The notes beneath the pieces were generated by a model. That model did not search any database and had not been told where the DNA came from. It saw nothing but the letters and a program-made list of their open reading frames with translations. From Olsenella sp. Marseille-P4559 (GTDB lineage: Bacteria > Actinomycetota > Coriobacteriia > Coriobacteriales > Atopobiaceae), in assembly GCF_900605015.1 (NCBI RefSeq), contig NZ_LR027573.1, positions 204,375 through 268,374 of the forward strand: a stretch of 64,000 nt of DNA, given 5' to 3'. Numbering within the stretch: the first letter of the stretch is position 1; the number at the start of each line of letters is the position of its first letter. The position numbers and the translations under genes were made by a program. Below, piece after piece: positions 51,925 to 60,894 of this stretch.

Positions 51925-52779
51925 TTATCCACATCCCCCCGCCTGAATCTCGAACATAGTGTCGTTTTCCTGCAGGTAGTCACTGTCGAGGTAGGCAAAC
52001 TTGCCACTGCCGTCGTTGAGTGTCGAATTTGTCGAATTGACGGTCGGCGAGAGGGTTGCCACCTCGCTCCTGTTGCCCGAGGAGTCAAACGAGAAGAGCT
52101 TTACGGCATAGCCACCGGAAATCTTCACGCCATCCACTGTGGTCGAGGCGTTTCTGCCATATGCGCGCAGCTCGGCCGCGTGATCTCTGTAACTGCCACC
52201 CATATCGAACTCGATGCTCGTGGCATAGATGCCATCAAAGCCGTTGTCCATGGCCCCCTTGAGTACGTCCAGCTGGTTGTCGCTCAGACTGGAATCGTAC
52301 GACCAACCAATCTTGGGCTGGTAACCGTTGCTACTGATGTCACTGTCATCGTTTATGCCGTAGAAGTCGTAAGCACCGCACAGCCCACCGTAGTCATCGA
52401 CTATCTAACTGGGGTGTGCGCTATCCGAGTCCTTCGAATAGTACTGAGCCATGTGATTCAGCCTCGAGCGGAGCGTGTAGACGTTGCTCTTTGCTCAATT
52501 CGCGGCCACATATACGCCACTGTTGGAGAGCAGCATGGTCGTGGCGCCTGTAGTGGAGGCATCGTAGGGTGCCATATCGACAGCGTTAGCAGGCTTATTG
52601 TCGTTTACCGAGAGGCCTAAGGCGGCGTAGCCCTCTTTTGTTAACTGGTTGTCGGAAGAGAATGTTGCGTCGGCCCAAGCTATGCCAGGGACGACTGCCA
52701 GCGCAAGCGCAATTCCCGCAGCGGCGGCGCGTGATATCGCTACTGGCAGCCACCACGGGTGTCAGGCGAGCTTCGCCAT
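51925..52779 (-). pseudogene. secreted protein gene inactivated by three in-frame stops
   Basis: From ATG at 52779 (GGAG upstream) one frame encodes a signal peptide (ISRAAAAGIALALAVVPGIA, then WADATFS) and a ~250-residue secreted domain. It includes NDNKPANAVDMAPYDAS, NVYTLRSRLNHMAQYY, GLCGAYDFYGIND and DVLKGAMDNGFDGIYATSIE. Stops interrupt it at codon 6 (TGA), then at AAN-TGA-AKS and HPS-TAG-IVD. A GGGGGG run near the 3' end shifts GDVDNDGVDEI, a calcium-type repeat, out of frame. Family not recognised. Confidence 0.7.
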
Positions 52780-52992
52780 GGTTGCTCCAATCCTAGAGAG
52801 TGCCTGTCTTCAGGCTGTGTCCTGCTTCTAGGAAATTTTCCAAGCGCCGGCCATCGGGTGCATCATCCCAAAGGATGAGAGCCCTGCAAGACGAGAGACG
52901 GGTCCCTGCCTTTGTGCTTCTCGCCGGCCTATCCGGCGAAGTCCCGCGCTACTCCGTCGACCCCTCGCAACTCTTGCCTGGGGCCGTCGGCA

Positions 52993-53200
52993 CACAAAAA
53001 CGCCCTATCGCTGGGAAATCCTGGCCTCTGTGCACAAAAACGGCCTATCGCGGGGCCATTTGGGGTCGTAGTATCAACAATTGAACTATGTTTGCATATT
53101 TTCGCATATTCTGTAAAAAGAACTCGTAAATGTGGATACAGTAATTGCACCTTTGATGATAACTCCAGAAAAGGTCCCGCGATAGACCGTTTTTATGCAC
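52993..53200. repeat. TATCGCGGGG inverted-repeat element with AT-rich core, copy 1
   Basis: Left motifs CACAAAAACGCCCTATCGCT (52993 on) and TGCACAAAAACGGCCTATCG (53031 on) oppose GGTCCCGCGATAGACCGTTT (53173 on, ending at TTATGCAC). The ~115-bp core is very AT-rich. The second copy at 60007-60254 has an inverted core. Confidence 0.8.
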
Positions 53201-53384
53201 GGACAGCCGAAATTCCCAGCGTTAGGAGAATTCTGTGCAGGCTGTCCAGCACGAGGGGTCGAAAACCGGTTTCGTAAAATCCTTCAGTTTGCACGAGCCA
53301 CGCAGCATGAGGGGAGCGTCGCTTCTGACTGCGGCCCTGTCCTATATCGCCCTTTCTTCTCTTCCGTAGCTGCAAATCCCGCTA

Positions 53385-53747
53385 CTAGGCCTCGGCCTTC
53401 CCGCGTGGCCTCAGCTTTGCCCCGAGTGTATCCACACCATGATGCAGGCACATGACGGGATGCCGAAAGAGAAGCCTTAGCCCCGCATACCGCATGACCA
53501 GGCGAACCTGCTCCTGCTGTGCCGGCGCGTAGCAGTGAACGCTACACGCCGAGCAGAACGTCTTTGTCCGCATGAATGGGCAGTGCGCGATGCGACTCTG
53601 CGCGTATGAGGCAAGCGCCTCGCACTCAGGACAGAGGCTACCCCGTGCCGCATGGTGCACACCTCGACAGTAGAGCGAAATCGTCTCCCGCATGACGCGA
53701 GACTCACGTATGCGCTTGCGATCGGCCTGGTCTTCTGTCCTCGTCAT
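53385..53747 (-). CDS. YgbA-like (nitrous oxide-stimulated promoter family) protein
   Basis: A 120-residue cysteine-rich protein. Four conserved cysteine clusters are visible: ISLYCRGVHH, LCPECEALASYAQ, HCPFMRTKTFCSACSVHCY and the final VMCLHHG. The pattern is that of the YgbA_NO family, linked to nitric-oxide and anaerobic responses in other bacteria, with a likely metal site. Its start overlaps the stop of the YbaN-like gene (ATGA), so it is the last gene of an operon with two ABC transporter genes. Confidence 0.85.
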   Translation of the reverse strand: MTRTEDQADRKRIRESRVMRETISLYCRGVHHAARGSLCPECEALASYAQSRIAHCPFMRTKTFCSACSVHCYAPAQQEQVRLVMRYAGLRLLFRHPVMCLHHGVDTLGAKLRPRGKAEA

Positions 53748-54112
53748 TTGGCCTCAGGCTCCTCTACCACCTCGTGCGTGAACCCCTCCTTGGCCTCGGG
53801 GGCGTCAGCTGGGATCTTCACCCAGAAGAGCCAGATGTGGAAGACCCAGACGGCCACGAGAATTGCCCTTCCCCAGGGCACGGCACCCATGAAGGCAAAG
53901 CCAACGCCCAGTAATAGCGTCACGGCAAGAAAGGCCTGGACCTTCACCTTGAGCGCCATCCCCCTACCCTCCGACAGCGGACGCATCCGCAACGCATAGA
54001 GGCTCGTGCCCTTAAACCAGGCATCAAGCCGAGCAGACCCCTTCCCGAAAAAGAGCGCCGCCAGCAGATAGAGAGGCACCGTCGGCAGAAGCGGCACGAC
54101 GATGTCAGCCAT
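53744..54112 (-). CDS. YbaN/DUF454-family membrane protein, start unclear
   Basis: The DUF454 core is present: VVPLLPTVPLYLLAALFFGK, GSARLDAWFKGTSLY, and two further helices (FLAVTLLLGVGFAFMGA and ILVAVWVFHIWLFWV). The in-frame sequence before the ATG at 54112 still looks like the family's first helix (AYLYIFLGLLFAALG) but has no ATG, GTG or TTG before an upstream TGA at 54194-54196. Either an unusual start is used or a small indel disrupted the 5' end. Confidence 0.7.
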   Translation of the reverse strand: MADIVVPLLPTVPLYLLAALFFGKGSARLDAWFKGTSLYALRMRPLSEGRGMALKVKVQAFLAVTLLLGVGFAFMGAVPWGRAILVAVWVFHIWLFWVKIPADAPEAKEGFTHEVVEEPEAK

Positions 54113-54192
54113 GCCGAGAGCCGCAAAGAGAAGTCCCAGAAAGATATAAAGGTATGCATCATGCCACCTTGCTTTCGTTGGATGCCGGAGCC

Positions 54193-54225
54193 GTCAGGCC
54201 GATTTCGTCAGGCCGATTTCGTCAG
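54193..54225. repeat. 14-bp tandem duplication between ABC and DUF454 genes
   Basis: GTCAGGCCGATTTC occurs twice in tandem, followed by GTCAG. The unit is not a multiple of three and provides the stop that closes the DUF454 frame. Confidence 0.7.
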
Positions 54226-54232
54226 TCCGCCC

Positions 54233-55912
54233 CTAGCTGACCCTCCCCTGGTCCAAGGAGATGACCTCGTCCGCAATTGCCAGCGAGCCCGGGCGATGCG
54301 AGATCAGAAGCACCGTCCTGGTCCCCCGCTGAGCGTCGAGCGCCTTCAGGACGGCACCCTCATTCAGCGCATCAAGGTTCGAGGTCGGCTCATCGAGAAG
54401 CACGAAGGACGCCTCGTGCAGGAAGGCGCGTGCCAAGCCCAGGCGCTGGCGCTCGCCGCCAGAGAGCGTGTCGCCAAGCTCGCCCACCTCAGTATCGAAT
54501 CCAGCAGGTAGGCCCTCGACGAAGTCGAGGATGGAGGCCTGCGCGCAGGCGCGCTCGAGTTCTTTCTGCGTTGCATTGGGCTTCGCAATCAGGAGGTTCG
54601 CCCGAATGGTGTCGTGGAAGAGCACGGTATCCTGCTCGACAAAGGCCTCGAGGTCCCGCAGGTACCCCGTCCGGATGTCGCGTATGTCGCTACCTCCAAT
54701 GCGAATGGCACCGCCCCCAGCGTCCCAGAAGCGCATGAGAAGCCTGCAAAGCGTGGACTTGCCGGAGCCGCTCCGTCCCGAGACACCCACGATCTTGCCC
54801 ACGGGAATCTCAAGGTTCACGTCGCGCAGGACCTTCTCGTCCCCATAGGAGAAGCTCACGCCTTCGGCCGCGGCACCCGTGAAGGCGGGCTCCTCGCCCG
54901 TCTCCCTTTCCGCAACCGCCGGCGCCTCGTCGAGAATGCCCAGGACCCGTCCTCCGGATGCAAGCGTCTGCTGCAGCGTGGAGCCAAGGTTGGCAAGCGC
55001 GACATAAGGGCCAAACGAGGAAAGCGTCGTCACGATCGCAAGCACGTAGGCCTCGGCCGAGACCGCCCCCGACTCCACAAGCGGCGCGCCGACGAAGAGC
55101 TGCGCCACGGCTGTGAGCACTACAAGCACGCCCACGCAGGCAGCCCCGATGACCCCCTTCGCGCGGAGTCTCCTCTGCACATCCACAAGCCTGCGGCTGC
55201 GCTCGTCAAGACCCGCCAGGCGCTTCTCGCCAGCCCCATACTGGATCACCTGCGCCAAGCCTCGCAGGTTGTCGAGGACGTAGCCGGAGAGCCCTGCCTG
55301 CACCGAGCGCGCCCGTGCCCCACCGTCCCCCGAGGCGCGGGAGACGAGAATAGGTGACGCAACGCCGACAAGCGCATAGCCCACAAGCGCCACCAAGGCA
55401 AACACGGACGAGAAGCTCGCGAGAAATCCCACGAGCACAAGGGTCATCCCTGCCGCAATGAGCACGGGAGAGACCGTGTGGGCGTAGAAGACCTCAAGGA
55501 GCTCGATATCGCTTGTGATCGTCGAGATGAGCTCGCCGCGATTCCTGCCGGAAAGCTTGGCGGGCGCAAGCCTTCTCAACGCCCCAAATACCAGGTCCCT
55601 GATGTGTGCCAAGAGTTTAAAGGCAATGTAGTGGTTGCAGCGCTGCTCGATGTAGTGGAGAACGCCTCGCGCCACGGCGAGAAAAACGAGCACGCCACCA
55701 AAGGCGCCAACGCCCCAGACAAGGCTCCCTCTCCCCGCCACCGAAAGAACCGCCTCCGCGGCCAGGACCGGCAGCGCCGTCGCGCAGGAAAAGCCCAAGA
55801 TGCCACAGACAACCGAGGCGCACATGACGCCCGCCATCGGCTTCACGAAGCCAAGCATGCGCCCCATGAGGCGGAGGTTGCTTTTCTTATCCACGCTCGC
55901 CACCTCTCCCAT
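54233..55912 (-). CDS. ABC half-transporter (CydC-like), second of a pair
   Basis: About 559 residues: an exporter-type membrane domain (with SDIELLEVFYAHTVSPVLIA) followed by an ATPase domain. Walker A is GRSGSGKST, signature LSGGERQR and Walker B FVLLDEPTSNLD, all intact. Starts at ATG 55912 or GTG 55894 are both plausible, and both overlap the end of the partner gene. The CydC-like layout fits export of thiols, or siderophore/heme traffic; an iron-box-like site before the pair favours the latter. Confidence 0.87.
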   Translation of the reverse strand: MGEVASVDKKSNLRLMGRMLGFVKPMAGVMCASVVCGILGFSCATALPVLAAEAVLSVAGRGSLVWGVGAFGGVLVFLAVARGVLHYIEQRCNHYIAFKLLAHIRDLVFGALRRLAPAKLSGRNRGELISTITSDIELLEVFYAHTVSPVLIAAGMTLVLVGFLASFSSVFALVALVGYALVGVASPILVSRASGDGGARARSVQAGLSGYVLDNLRGLAQVIQYGAGEKRLAGLDERSRRLVDVQRRLRAKGVIGAACVGVLVVLTAVAQLFVGAPLVESGAVSAEAYVLAIVTTLSSFGPYVALANLGSTLQQTLASGGRVLGILDEAPAVAERETGEEPAFTGAAAEGVSFSYGDEKVLRDVNLEIPVGKIVGVSGRSGSGKSTLCRLLMRFWDAGGGAIRIGGSDIRDIRTGYLRDLEAFVEQDTVLFHDTIRANLLIAKPNATQKELERACAQASILDFVEGLPAGFDTEVGELGDTLSGGERQRLGLARAFLHEASFVLLDEPTSNLDALNEGAVLKALDAQRGTRTVLLISHRPGSLAIADEVISLDQGRVS

Positions 55913-57617
55913 AGGCTTCGAGCTCCTGCTGGCCTGCCCGCATGCGCGCATAGGTGCCACCAGCCGCCAGAAGCTCCTCGTGCGTGCCAGACTCGACAAT
56001 GCGCCCCTGGTCCATCACGTAGATCCTCTCGGCATCCACGACGTTTGCCAGGCGATGGGCGATCATCACGACCGGACGGTCGGCCGCAAGGCGAAAGATC
56101 GAGGCGAGGAGCACGCTTTCGCTCTCCGCGTCGATGTTGCTTGTCGCCTCGTCAAACACGTACATCGCAGAGCCGTGGAGATAGGCGCGCGCAAAGGCAA
56201 GACGCTGCCGCTGGCCTCCCGAGAGGTTCTGCGCGTCCTGCGTGAGCTGCGTATCAAGCCCGTCCTGCGTTCGAAGGTACCCCGCGAGGCTCGCCGCCTC
56301 AAGGGCCGCCCACAGCTCCTCGTCCGTCGCCTCCGGCTTTGCCATGAGCAGGTTTTCCCGCACGGTGCCCGAGAAGAGGTAGGCACCAACGCCAACGGTC
56401 GTGACACGCTTCGCGAGCACCGCAGGATCAACGTCCGAAAGCTCAAGCGCGCCGTAGCGGATGTGCCCCGCATAGCCCGTCAGGCACCCCGCCATCAGCG
56501 CCGCAATCGTCGACTTGCCGGAGCCCGAAAGACCGACGATCGCCGTGACGCCCCGGGGCGCAACCGACAGCGTGACCTCGTGCAGCACCTCCCGCTCGCC
56601 GTCGTAGGAGAAGCTCACGTCCTCAAGGGCTGGCACGGCATTGGCTGCGGGCACACCTGCCCTCTTCTCAGGCTCGGGGAGCTCGAGCAGCCGAAAGATC
56701 TTGCCCGAGGCGGCGATGCCATTCATTGCCACGTGGAAAAACGAGCCAAGCTGACGCATGGGCAGGAAGAAGTCTGCCGAGAGAAGCACGATCGCAAGCG
56801 CCTGGAACAACGTAATCGAGCCCGCTGCCAGCGCGGAGAGGGCCACCCAAATGCCTGCTGCGGCACCCCCCAAAGCAACGATATCCATCACAACGATGGA
56901 GTTGAGCTGCATCGAGAGAACCTTCATCGTAACGATGCGGAAGTGCTCGGCCTCCTTGTTCATCGCCTTGTGGTGCGCCTCGTCGGCCGAGTAGATCTTG
57001 AGCGTCGTGAGCCCCTCGAGGTTCTCGAGGAACGAATCGCCAAGCTGGGTGTACCGGTCCCAGTAGGCAGAGAGGATGCGCTTGGCAATCTTCTGCACAG
57101 CCACAATCGTGAGCGGAATCAGCGGCACAAAGACGAGCAGCACGAAGGCCGCGGCAAGGTCCATCGGGGCAACCACGATAAAGAGCGTGACCGGCGCCAG
57201 AACCGAATAGAAGAGCTGCGGCAGGTACTGCCCGAAGTAGGTTTCGAGCTGCTCGCAGCCCTCGACCGAGAGCTGCACGACCTCGGCGGTCGAGGCCGAA
57301 CGGTCATAGGCGGGTCCCAGGCGCAGAAGCTTCTCGAGAATCGCGCGGCGCAGCTTGCGCTTCACATCCTGTGAGGCCGCGAAGCTCTCGCGCTCGCCAG
57401 CCCAGGTTGAAGCCGCCTTGCCAACGCAGGCAACAGCGATCAGAACGACAGACGTCCCGACAGGCACGGCCGTCCCGGCAAGCACCGCCGTCAGAACGGA
57501 CGCGACGCCCCAGACGAGGCAGACGTTAGCCAGAAGACCCGCCCATTTCCACGCCACAGAAAGAATGACATGGCACATCGCTTCTGGCACTAGCGCCAGA
57601 AGTCTCTTGTCCATCAT
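55887..57617 (-). CDS. ABC half-transporter (CydD-like), first of a pair
   Basis: A 576-residue exporter-type protein. The membrane domain contains RLGPAYDRSASTAEVVQLSV and YFGQYLPQLFYSVLAPVTLF, as in CydD and IrtA-like proteins. The ATPase domain has Walker A GLSGSGKST, signature LSGGQRQR and Walker B VFDEATSNID. GGGGAG precedes ATG. It leads a four-gene run with the second ABC, DUF454 and YgbA-like genes. The substrate is not evident; iron-linked regulation is inferred from the box at 57646. Confidence 0.88.
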   Translation of the reverse strand: MMDKRLLALVPEAMCHVILSVAWKWAGLLANVCLVWGVASVLTAVLAGTAVPVGTSVVLIAVACVGKAASTWAGERESFAASQDVKRKLRRAILEKLLRLGPAYDRSASTAEVVQLSVEGCEQLETYFGQYLPQLFYSVLAPVTLFIVVAPMDLAAAFVLLVFVPLIPLTIVAVQKIAKRILSAYWDRYTQLGDSFLENLEGLTTLKIYSADEAHHKAMNKEAEHFRIVTMKVLSMQLNSIVVMDIVALGGAAAGIWVALSALAAGSITLFQALAIVLLSADFFLPMRQLGSFFHVAMNGIAASGKIFRLLELPEPEKRAGVPAANAVPALEDVSFSYDGEREVLHEVTLSVAPRGVTAIVGLSGSGKSTIAALMAGCLTGYAGHIRYGALELSDVDPAVLAKRVTTVGVGAYLFSGTVRENLLMAKPEATDEELWAALEAASLAGYLRTQDGLDTQLTQDAQNLSGGQRQRLAFARAYLHGSAMYVFDEATSNIDAESESVLLASIFRLAADRPVVMIAHRLANVVDAERIYVMDQGRIVESGTHEELLAAGGTYARMRAGQQELEAYGRGGERG

Positions 57618-57645
57618 GAATATCTCCCCTCTCTCGGCAATGTTT

Positions 57646-57669
57646 TTATGTTAGCCATTGCTTACACGA
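57646..57669 (+). promoter_or_regulatory. iron-box-like site 3 before the ABC pair
   Basis: ATGTTAGCCATTGCTTACAC, 29 bp upstream of the first ABC gene. It matches sites 1 and 2 in the GTTAGCCAT core and in the TAC end. Confidence 0.6.
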
Positions 57670-57737
57670 GAGGAGTTAGAGATATAAAACTCTCATGATG
57701 CCGGAACCGAGGACGCGGCCGAGCGTCGCAGATGCCC

Positions 57738-58637
57738 TTACGCTGACGACCCGGCGCGTTCGCGCAGGCGCGGCATCAACTGCTTGATGCAGTCAATGAA
57801 ACGCTGTGCTGCCGGGGACGCCTCCGCAAGCGAGGGAACAGCTATGCCCAGCGAGATGCGCCGCGGCTCCTCGAAGGGCACCTCCGCCACGCGCCCGTTC
57901 CACCTCTCACTAATAAGCCGCTGGTTAAAGCTCACGCCGAGGCCCGCTTCGACCATGCTGTATGTGGTGAAGCCGTCACGTGTGGTGTAGCGATCCTGGA
58001 CGAGGAGCCCCTCCTCGCGAATTAGGCGGTCCTGGTCAGTGTCGTGGTTGGCAAGCGTGTGGATGAATGCCTCATGCTCGATCTCGCGTAGGGGGTAGCG
58101 CACCGCGTGCGCGTACGGATGCCCCTCGGGAAGCCACATGACCATCTCGTCCTCGTAGAGCGGCAGCCAGTCGCAGTAGGTGCCATTGGCGGGCTTGGCG
58201 CAAAAGCACAGGTCAACGGCACGGCTATTGAGCCACTGACCCATCTCGGCGTTTCCGCCCTCCCTAATCTCCACGTCGATGCCGGAGTAGCTTTTCTCGA
58301 ACTCGCTGAGGACCGTGGGCATCCAGATGGCGGAGATGCTGTAGTAGGAGCCAACTGCAAGCGCGCCGGCAAGCACGCCGCGAATCTCGGCGCCCGATTC
58401 CTCTGCCACGCGCTGGGCGCGTACGAGCTCGCGCAGGCATGGCATCATGCGGCGTCCATTTTCCGTGATGCGGACGCCCTGTTTGGTGCGAACGCACAGA
58501 GCAAAGCCAAGCTCTGCCTCAAGCGAGGCGACCATGCGCGTGATGCCCGACTGCGTGTAGCCAAGCTGGCGAGCCGCCGCCGAAAACGAGCCGCACTCTA
58601 CTGCGGCTATAAGCGCCGCGCATTTGCTCGCATCCAT
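57738..58637 (-). CDS. LysR-family regulator divergent from a dead threonine aldolase
   Basis: A 299-residue LysR protein: HTH MDASKCAALIAAVECGSFSA, then ARQLGYTQSGITRMVASLEA, and an effector domain from residue ~90 (GALAVGSYYSISAIWMPTVL). The end has GFTTYSMVEAGLGVSFN. It reads away from the threonine aldolase pseudogene, with an ATGATG-AAA-CATCAT dyad between, so it was probably that gene's regulator. It appears intact. Confidence 0.9.
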   Translation of the reverse strand: MDASKCAALIAAVECGSFSAAARQLGYTQSGITRMVASLEAELGFALCVRTKQGVRITENGRRMMPCLRELVRAQRVAEESGAEIRGVLAGALAVGSYYSISAIWMPTVLSEFEKSYSGIDVEIREGGNAEMGQWLNSRAVDLCFCAKPANGTYCDWLPLYEDEMVMWLPEGHPYAHAVRYPLREIEHEAFIHTLANHDTDQDRLIREEGLLVQDRYTTRDGFTTYSMVEAGLGVSFNQRLISERWNGRVAEVPFEEPRRISLGIAVPSLAEASPAAQRFIDCIKQLMPRLRERAGSSA

Positions 58638-58650
58638 GAGACCTCATAAT

Positions 58651-58665
58651 ATGATGAAACATCAT
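58651..58665. promoter_or_regulatory. ATGATG-AAA-CATCAT dyad, likely LysR site
   Basis: Perfect inverted repeat just before the LysR start, extended by TAAT and ATTA outside the arms, in an AT-rich divergent promoter. Confidence 0.6.
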
Positions 58666-58815
58666 TACAAACATGATTATAAGCACAATAAATCATATCT
58701 AATATCCTTCTATAGTTGTTCTCGTGCTCAGACATGTACATGGGGCGACAATGCGGAATCGGCGAAAGCGCCGACAAGGGCCCTGCGCAAGCAGGCAGAA
58801 AGGGATGCGTCCACC

Positions 58816-59884
58816 ATGGAAAGGCTTGACTTCTCGTCCGATTACCTCGAGGGGTGCGCAGACCCCATCATGAGGCGCCTCGTTCAAACCAACCACGAGA
58901 AAACCGCTGGCTACGGACTGGACGAACACAGCGAGCGTGGACGAGCACAGCGACCGTGCGCGCGAGCTCATCCGCCAGGCATGCGACGCGCCCGATGCGG
59001 ACGTTTTCTTCCTCGTTGGCGGCACGCAGGTCAACGGGGTCGCGATTTCCGCACTTCTCGCCCCGTACCAGGGCGTTATTGCTACAACCTCGGGGCACGT
59101 CAGCGTGCACGAGGCGGGTGCCATCGAGGCGGGAGGCCACAAGGTGCTCGAGCTGCCGGAGCATGACGGCAAGCTCCTTGCGGAGGAACTCGAGCGTTAC
59201 ATGTGTTCTGGGAGAAGGACGGCAACCACGACCACATGGTCCAGCCAAGTCTTGTGTACATCTCGCAGCCTAACGAGTACGGGCTTTTGTACTCGAAGGC
59301 GGAGCTTGCGGCGCTGCGCGGTGTGTGCGGCAGCCACGACCTGAGGATCTACGTGGACGGCGCACGCCTCGCCTATGCACTTGGCGCACCCGATAACGAC
59401 GTCTCTCTTAAGGATTTGTCCCGCCTTGCGGATGCCTTCTACATCGGCGGAACCAAGTGTGGCACGCTTTTTGGGGAGGCGCTGGCCTTCCCGCGCCACG
59501 ACACCGTTCCCCACTTCTTCACGATCGTAAAGCAGAGGGGGTGCGATTCTCGCCAAGAGGCGGCTTCTCGGCGTGCAGTTTGAGGCACTCTTCGAGGATG
59601 GGCTGTACGGTCGGATTGGCCAAGCGGCAGTTGCGCAGGCGCGAAGAATTACCAGTGCCTTCGGCGCTGCAGGCTGCGTGCTTGCGCACCCCTCCCAGAC
59701 AAACCAGGTCTTCCCCATCCTCAGGGATGAGCAGTTGGCGCGCTTGGACGAGGCCGTGGTGACGAGCTTTTGGGAGAAGCCGGACCTGGAGCACACTGTC
59801 GTGTGCCTTGCAACGAGCTGGGCATCTACCGATGCGGGTGTGGACTCTCTCACCCATGCCCTGGCCTCGGGCGTGTTGGGATAG
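58816..59884 (+). pseudogene. low-specificity threonine aldolase (beta-eliminating lyase) with three frameshifts
   Basis: The protein is recognisable end to end in three frames: MERLDFSSDYLEGCADPIMR..., DEHSDRARELIRQACDAPDA..., FWEKDGNHDHMVQPSLVYIS with the PLP lysine in YIGGTKCGTLFGEA, and QFEALFEDGLYGRIG to the stop. Break 1 is a 19-bp tandem duplication (58919-58937 and 58938-58956). Break 2 is near 59203. Break 3 is an extra G in a G-run near 59537. The start codon and ribosome site are intact. Confidence 0.85.
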
Positions 59885-60006
59885 CGGGCTGCCCTGGCGA
59901 AGCGTGTTTGCGCATCTCTTCTTTGCAGCGTGCATGCACACAGGCCTCCCCCTCCGCCTGCGGGCGAGAAGCGGCCGCAACTTCTCTTCACTAGAGACGG
60001 CGTCTC

Positions 60007-60254
60007 GCATAAAAAGCGTCTATCGCGGGAAATGGCGAGTTCATTGCACAAAAGTGGCTTATCGCGGGGTACTTTTCCAGATATAACATCAAATACTTAA
60101 CTATTATTTCAATTTTATGATTAAATCGATATAAATATGCATGATTTTGCAACTATAGTTTGATGATTGATGTTGCACGCCCCCAAAGGTTCCGCGATAG
60201 CCCGTTTTTGTGCACCGGACTTCTAAAAACCCTTCGATAGGGCGTTTTTGTGCA
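60007..60254. repeat. TATCGCGGGG inverted-repeat element, copy 2
   Basis: Two left motifs (GCATAAAAAGCGTCTATCGC at 60007; TGCACAAAAGTGGCTTATCG at 60045) face two right motifs (TTCCGCGATAGCCCGTTTTT from 60189; CCTTCGATAGGGCGTTTTTG from 60231). The core (60069-60187) is extremely AT-rich and resembles the reverse complement of the core of copy 1. Confidence 0.8.
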
Positions 60255-60400
60255 GTCCAAGGCCACTCGGGCCCAGGACGCAATCAGGCGAGTGCCCTTA
60301 CAGGCTATCTACGCCGTGAGAATCGCCTGCCCAACGCAGCGTCCCGACTAAGTGCGTTCGAGCACAAGGGCAATATCGGGCTGCTCGTCCATCCGAAAGC

Positions 60401-60560
60401 TCACCCAGGGGGAACTCCCCGGGCAGCCTGATCGACGGTCATAAACACGTCATCTGCTTCGAAGAGATGACGCACACGCACTGGCAGGCCGTAGAAACTC
60501 CGGAGCAATTTGTCGCGGGTCCCAACCGAGAAGCCGAGAAGCGCCGCATGAACGGCACTC
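60401..60560 (-). pseudogene. possible coding remnant, LysR effector-domain-like
   Basis: One minus-strand frame reads SAVHAALLGFSVGTRDKLLR, then SFYGLPVRVRHLFEADDVFM and TVDQAARG, which has protein-like composition and faintly recalls a LysR effector domain. There is no start, and one end merges with the CTGCCACC repeat. Weak call. Confidence 0.25.
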
Positions 60561-60614
60561 GATTTCCAGACTGACGCGAGAGGTCTGGCGTCTGCTGTCG
60601 CAGGTCTCGTGCGC

Positions 60615-60752
60615 GAAATGACAGTTGGAGACAGCCTGGGAAAATCCTTGATGTGGTATCTCTGAACTGGAAAACCCATGACCTGCAGTTTATCAGGGTA
60701 CGAGCCGCTTGATGCTCGAGCGCACCCGGAAAACTGCCACCGACCGTCACTT
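60615..60752 (+). repeat. CTGCCACC element, copy 7 (unpaired)
   Basis: The left end is degenerate (GAAATGACAGTTGGAGACAG) and the right end good (ACTGCCACCGACCGTCAC). Internal AAATCCTTGATGTGG and ATGACCTGCAGTTTATCA are conserved. It is the only copy without a partner nearby. Confidence 0.8.
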
Positions 60753-60814
60753 TGGCATCTGTGGAATCGGTTCCGCCGTCTTGGGATGGTGCGTCAGTCG
60801 CATCCCTCAAAGAG

Positions 60815-60855
60815 AAAAATGAACCGCCGACCGCTTTGCACCACGACCGACGGTT
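60815..60855 (-). terminator. terminator of the vWA surface protein gene
   Basis: In the minus-strand RNA a 12-bp stem (AACCGUCGGUCG with CGGUCGGCGGUU, including G-U pairs) is followed by CAUUUUUC, 40 bp after the stop. Confidence 0.75.
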
Positions 60856-60894
60856 CGTCGAGAAAAACCTGTCCGTGCTTCACAACTGTACAGG

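Noticed and set aside
52440-52779. Selenocysteine or stop read-through in the secreted-protein gene
   Set aside because: Two TGA and one TAG plus a frameshift and a lost 3' end indicate decay; no SECIS-like structure was seen.
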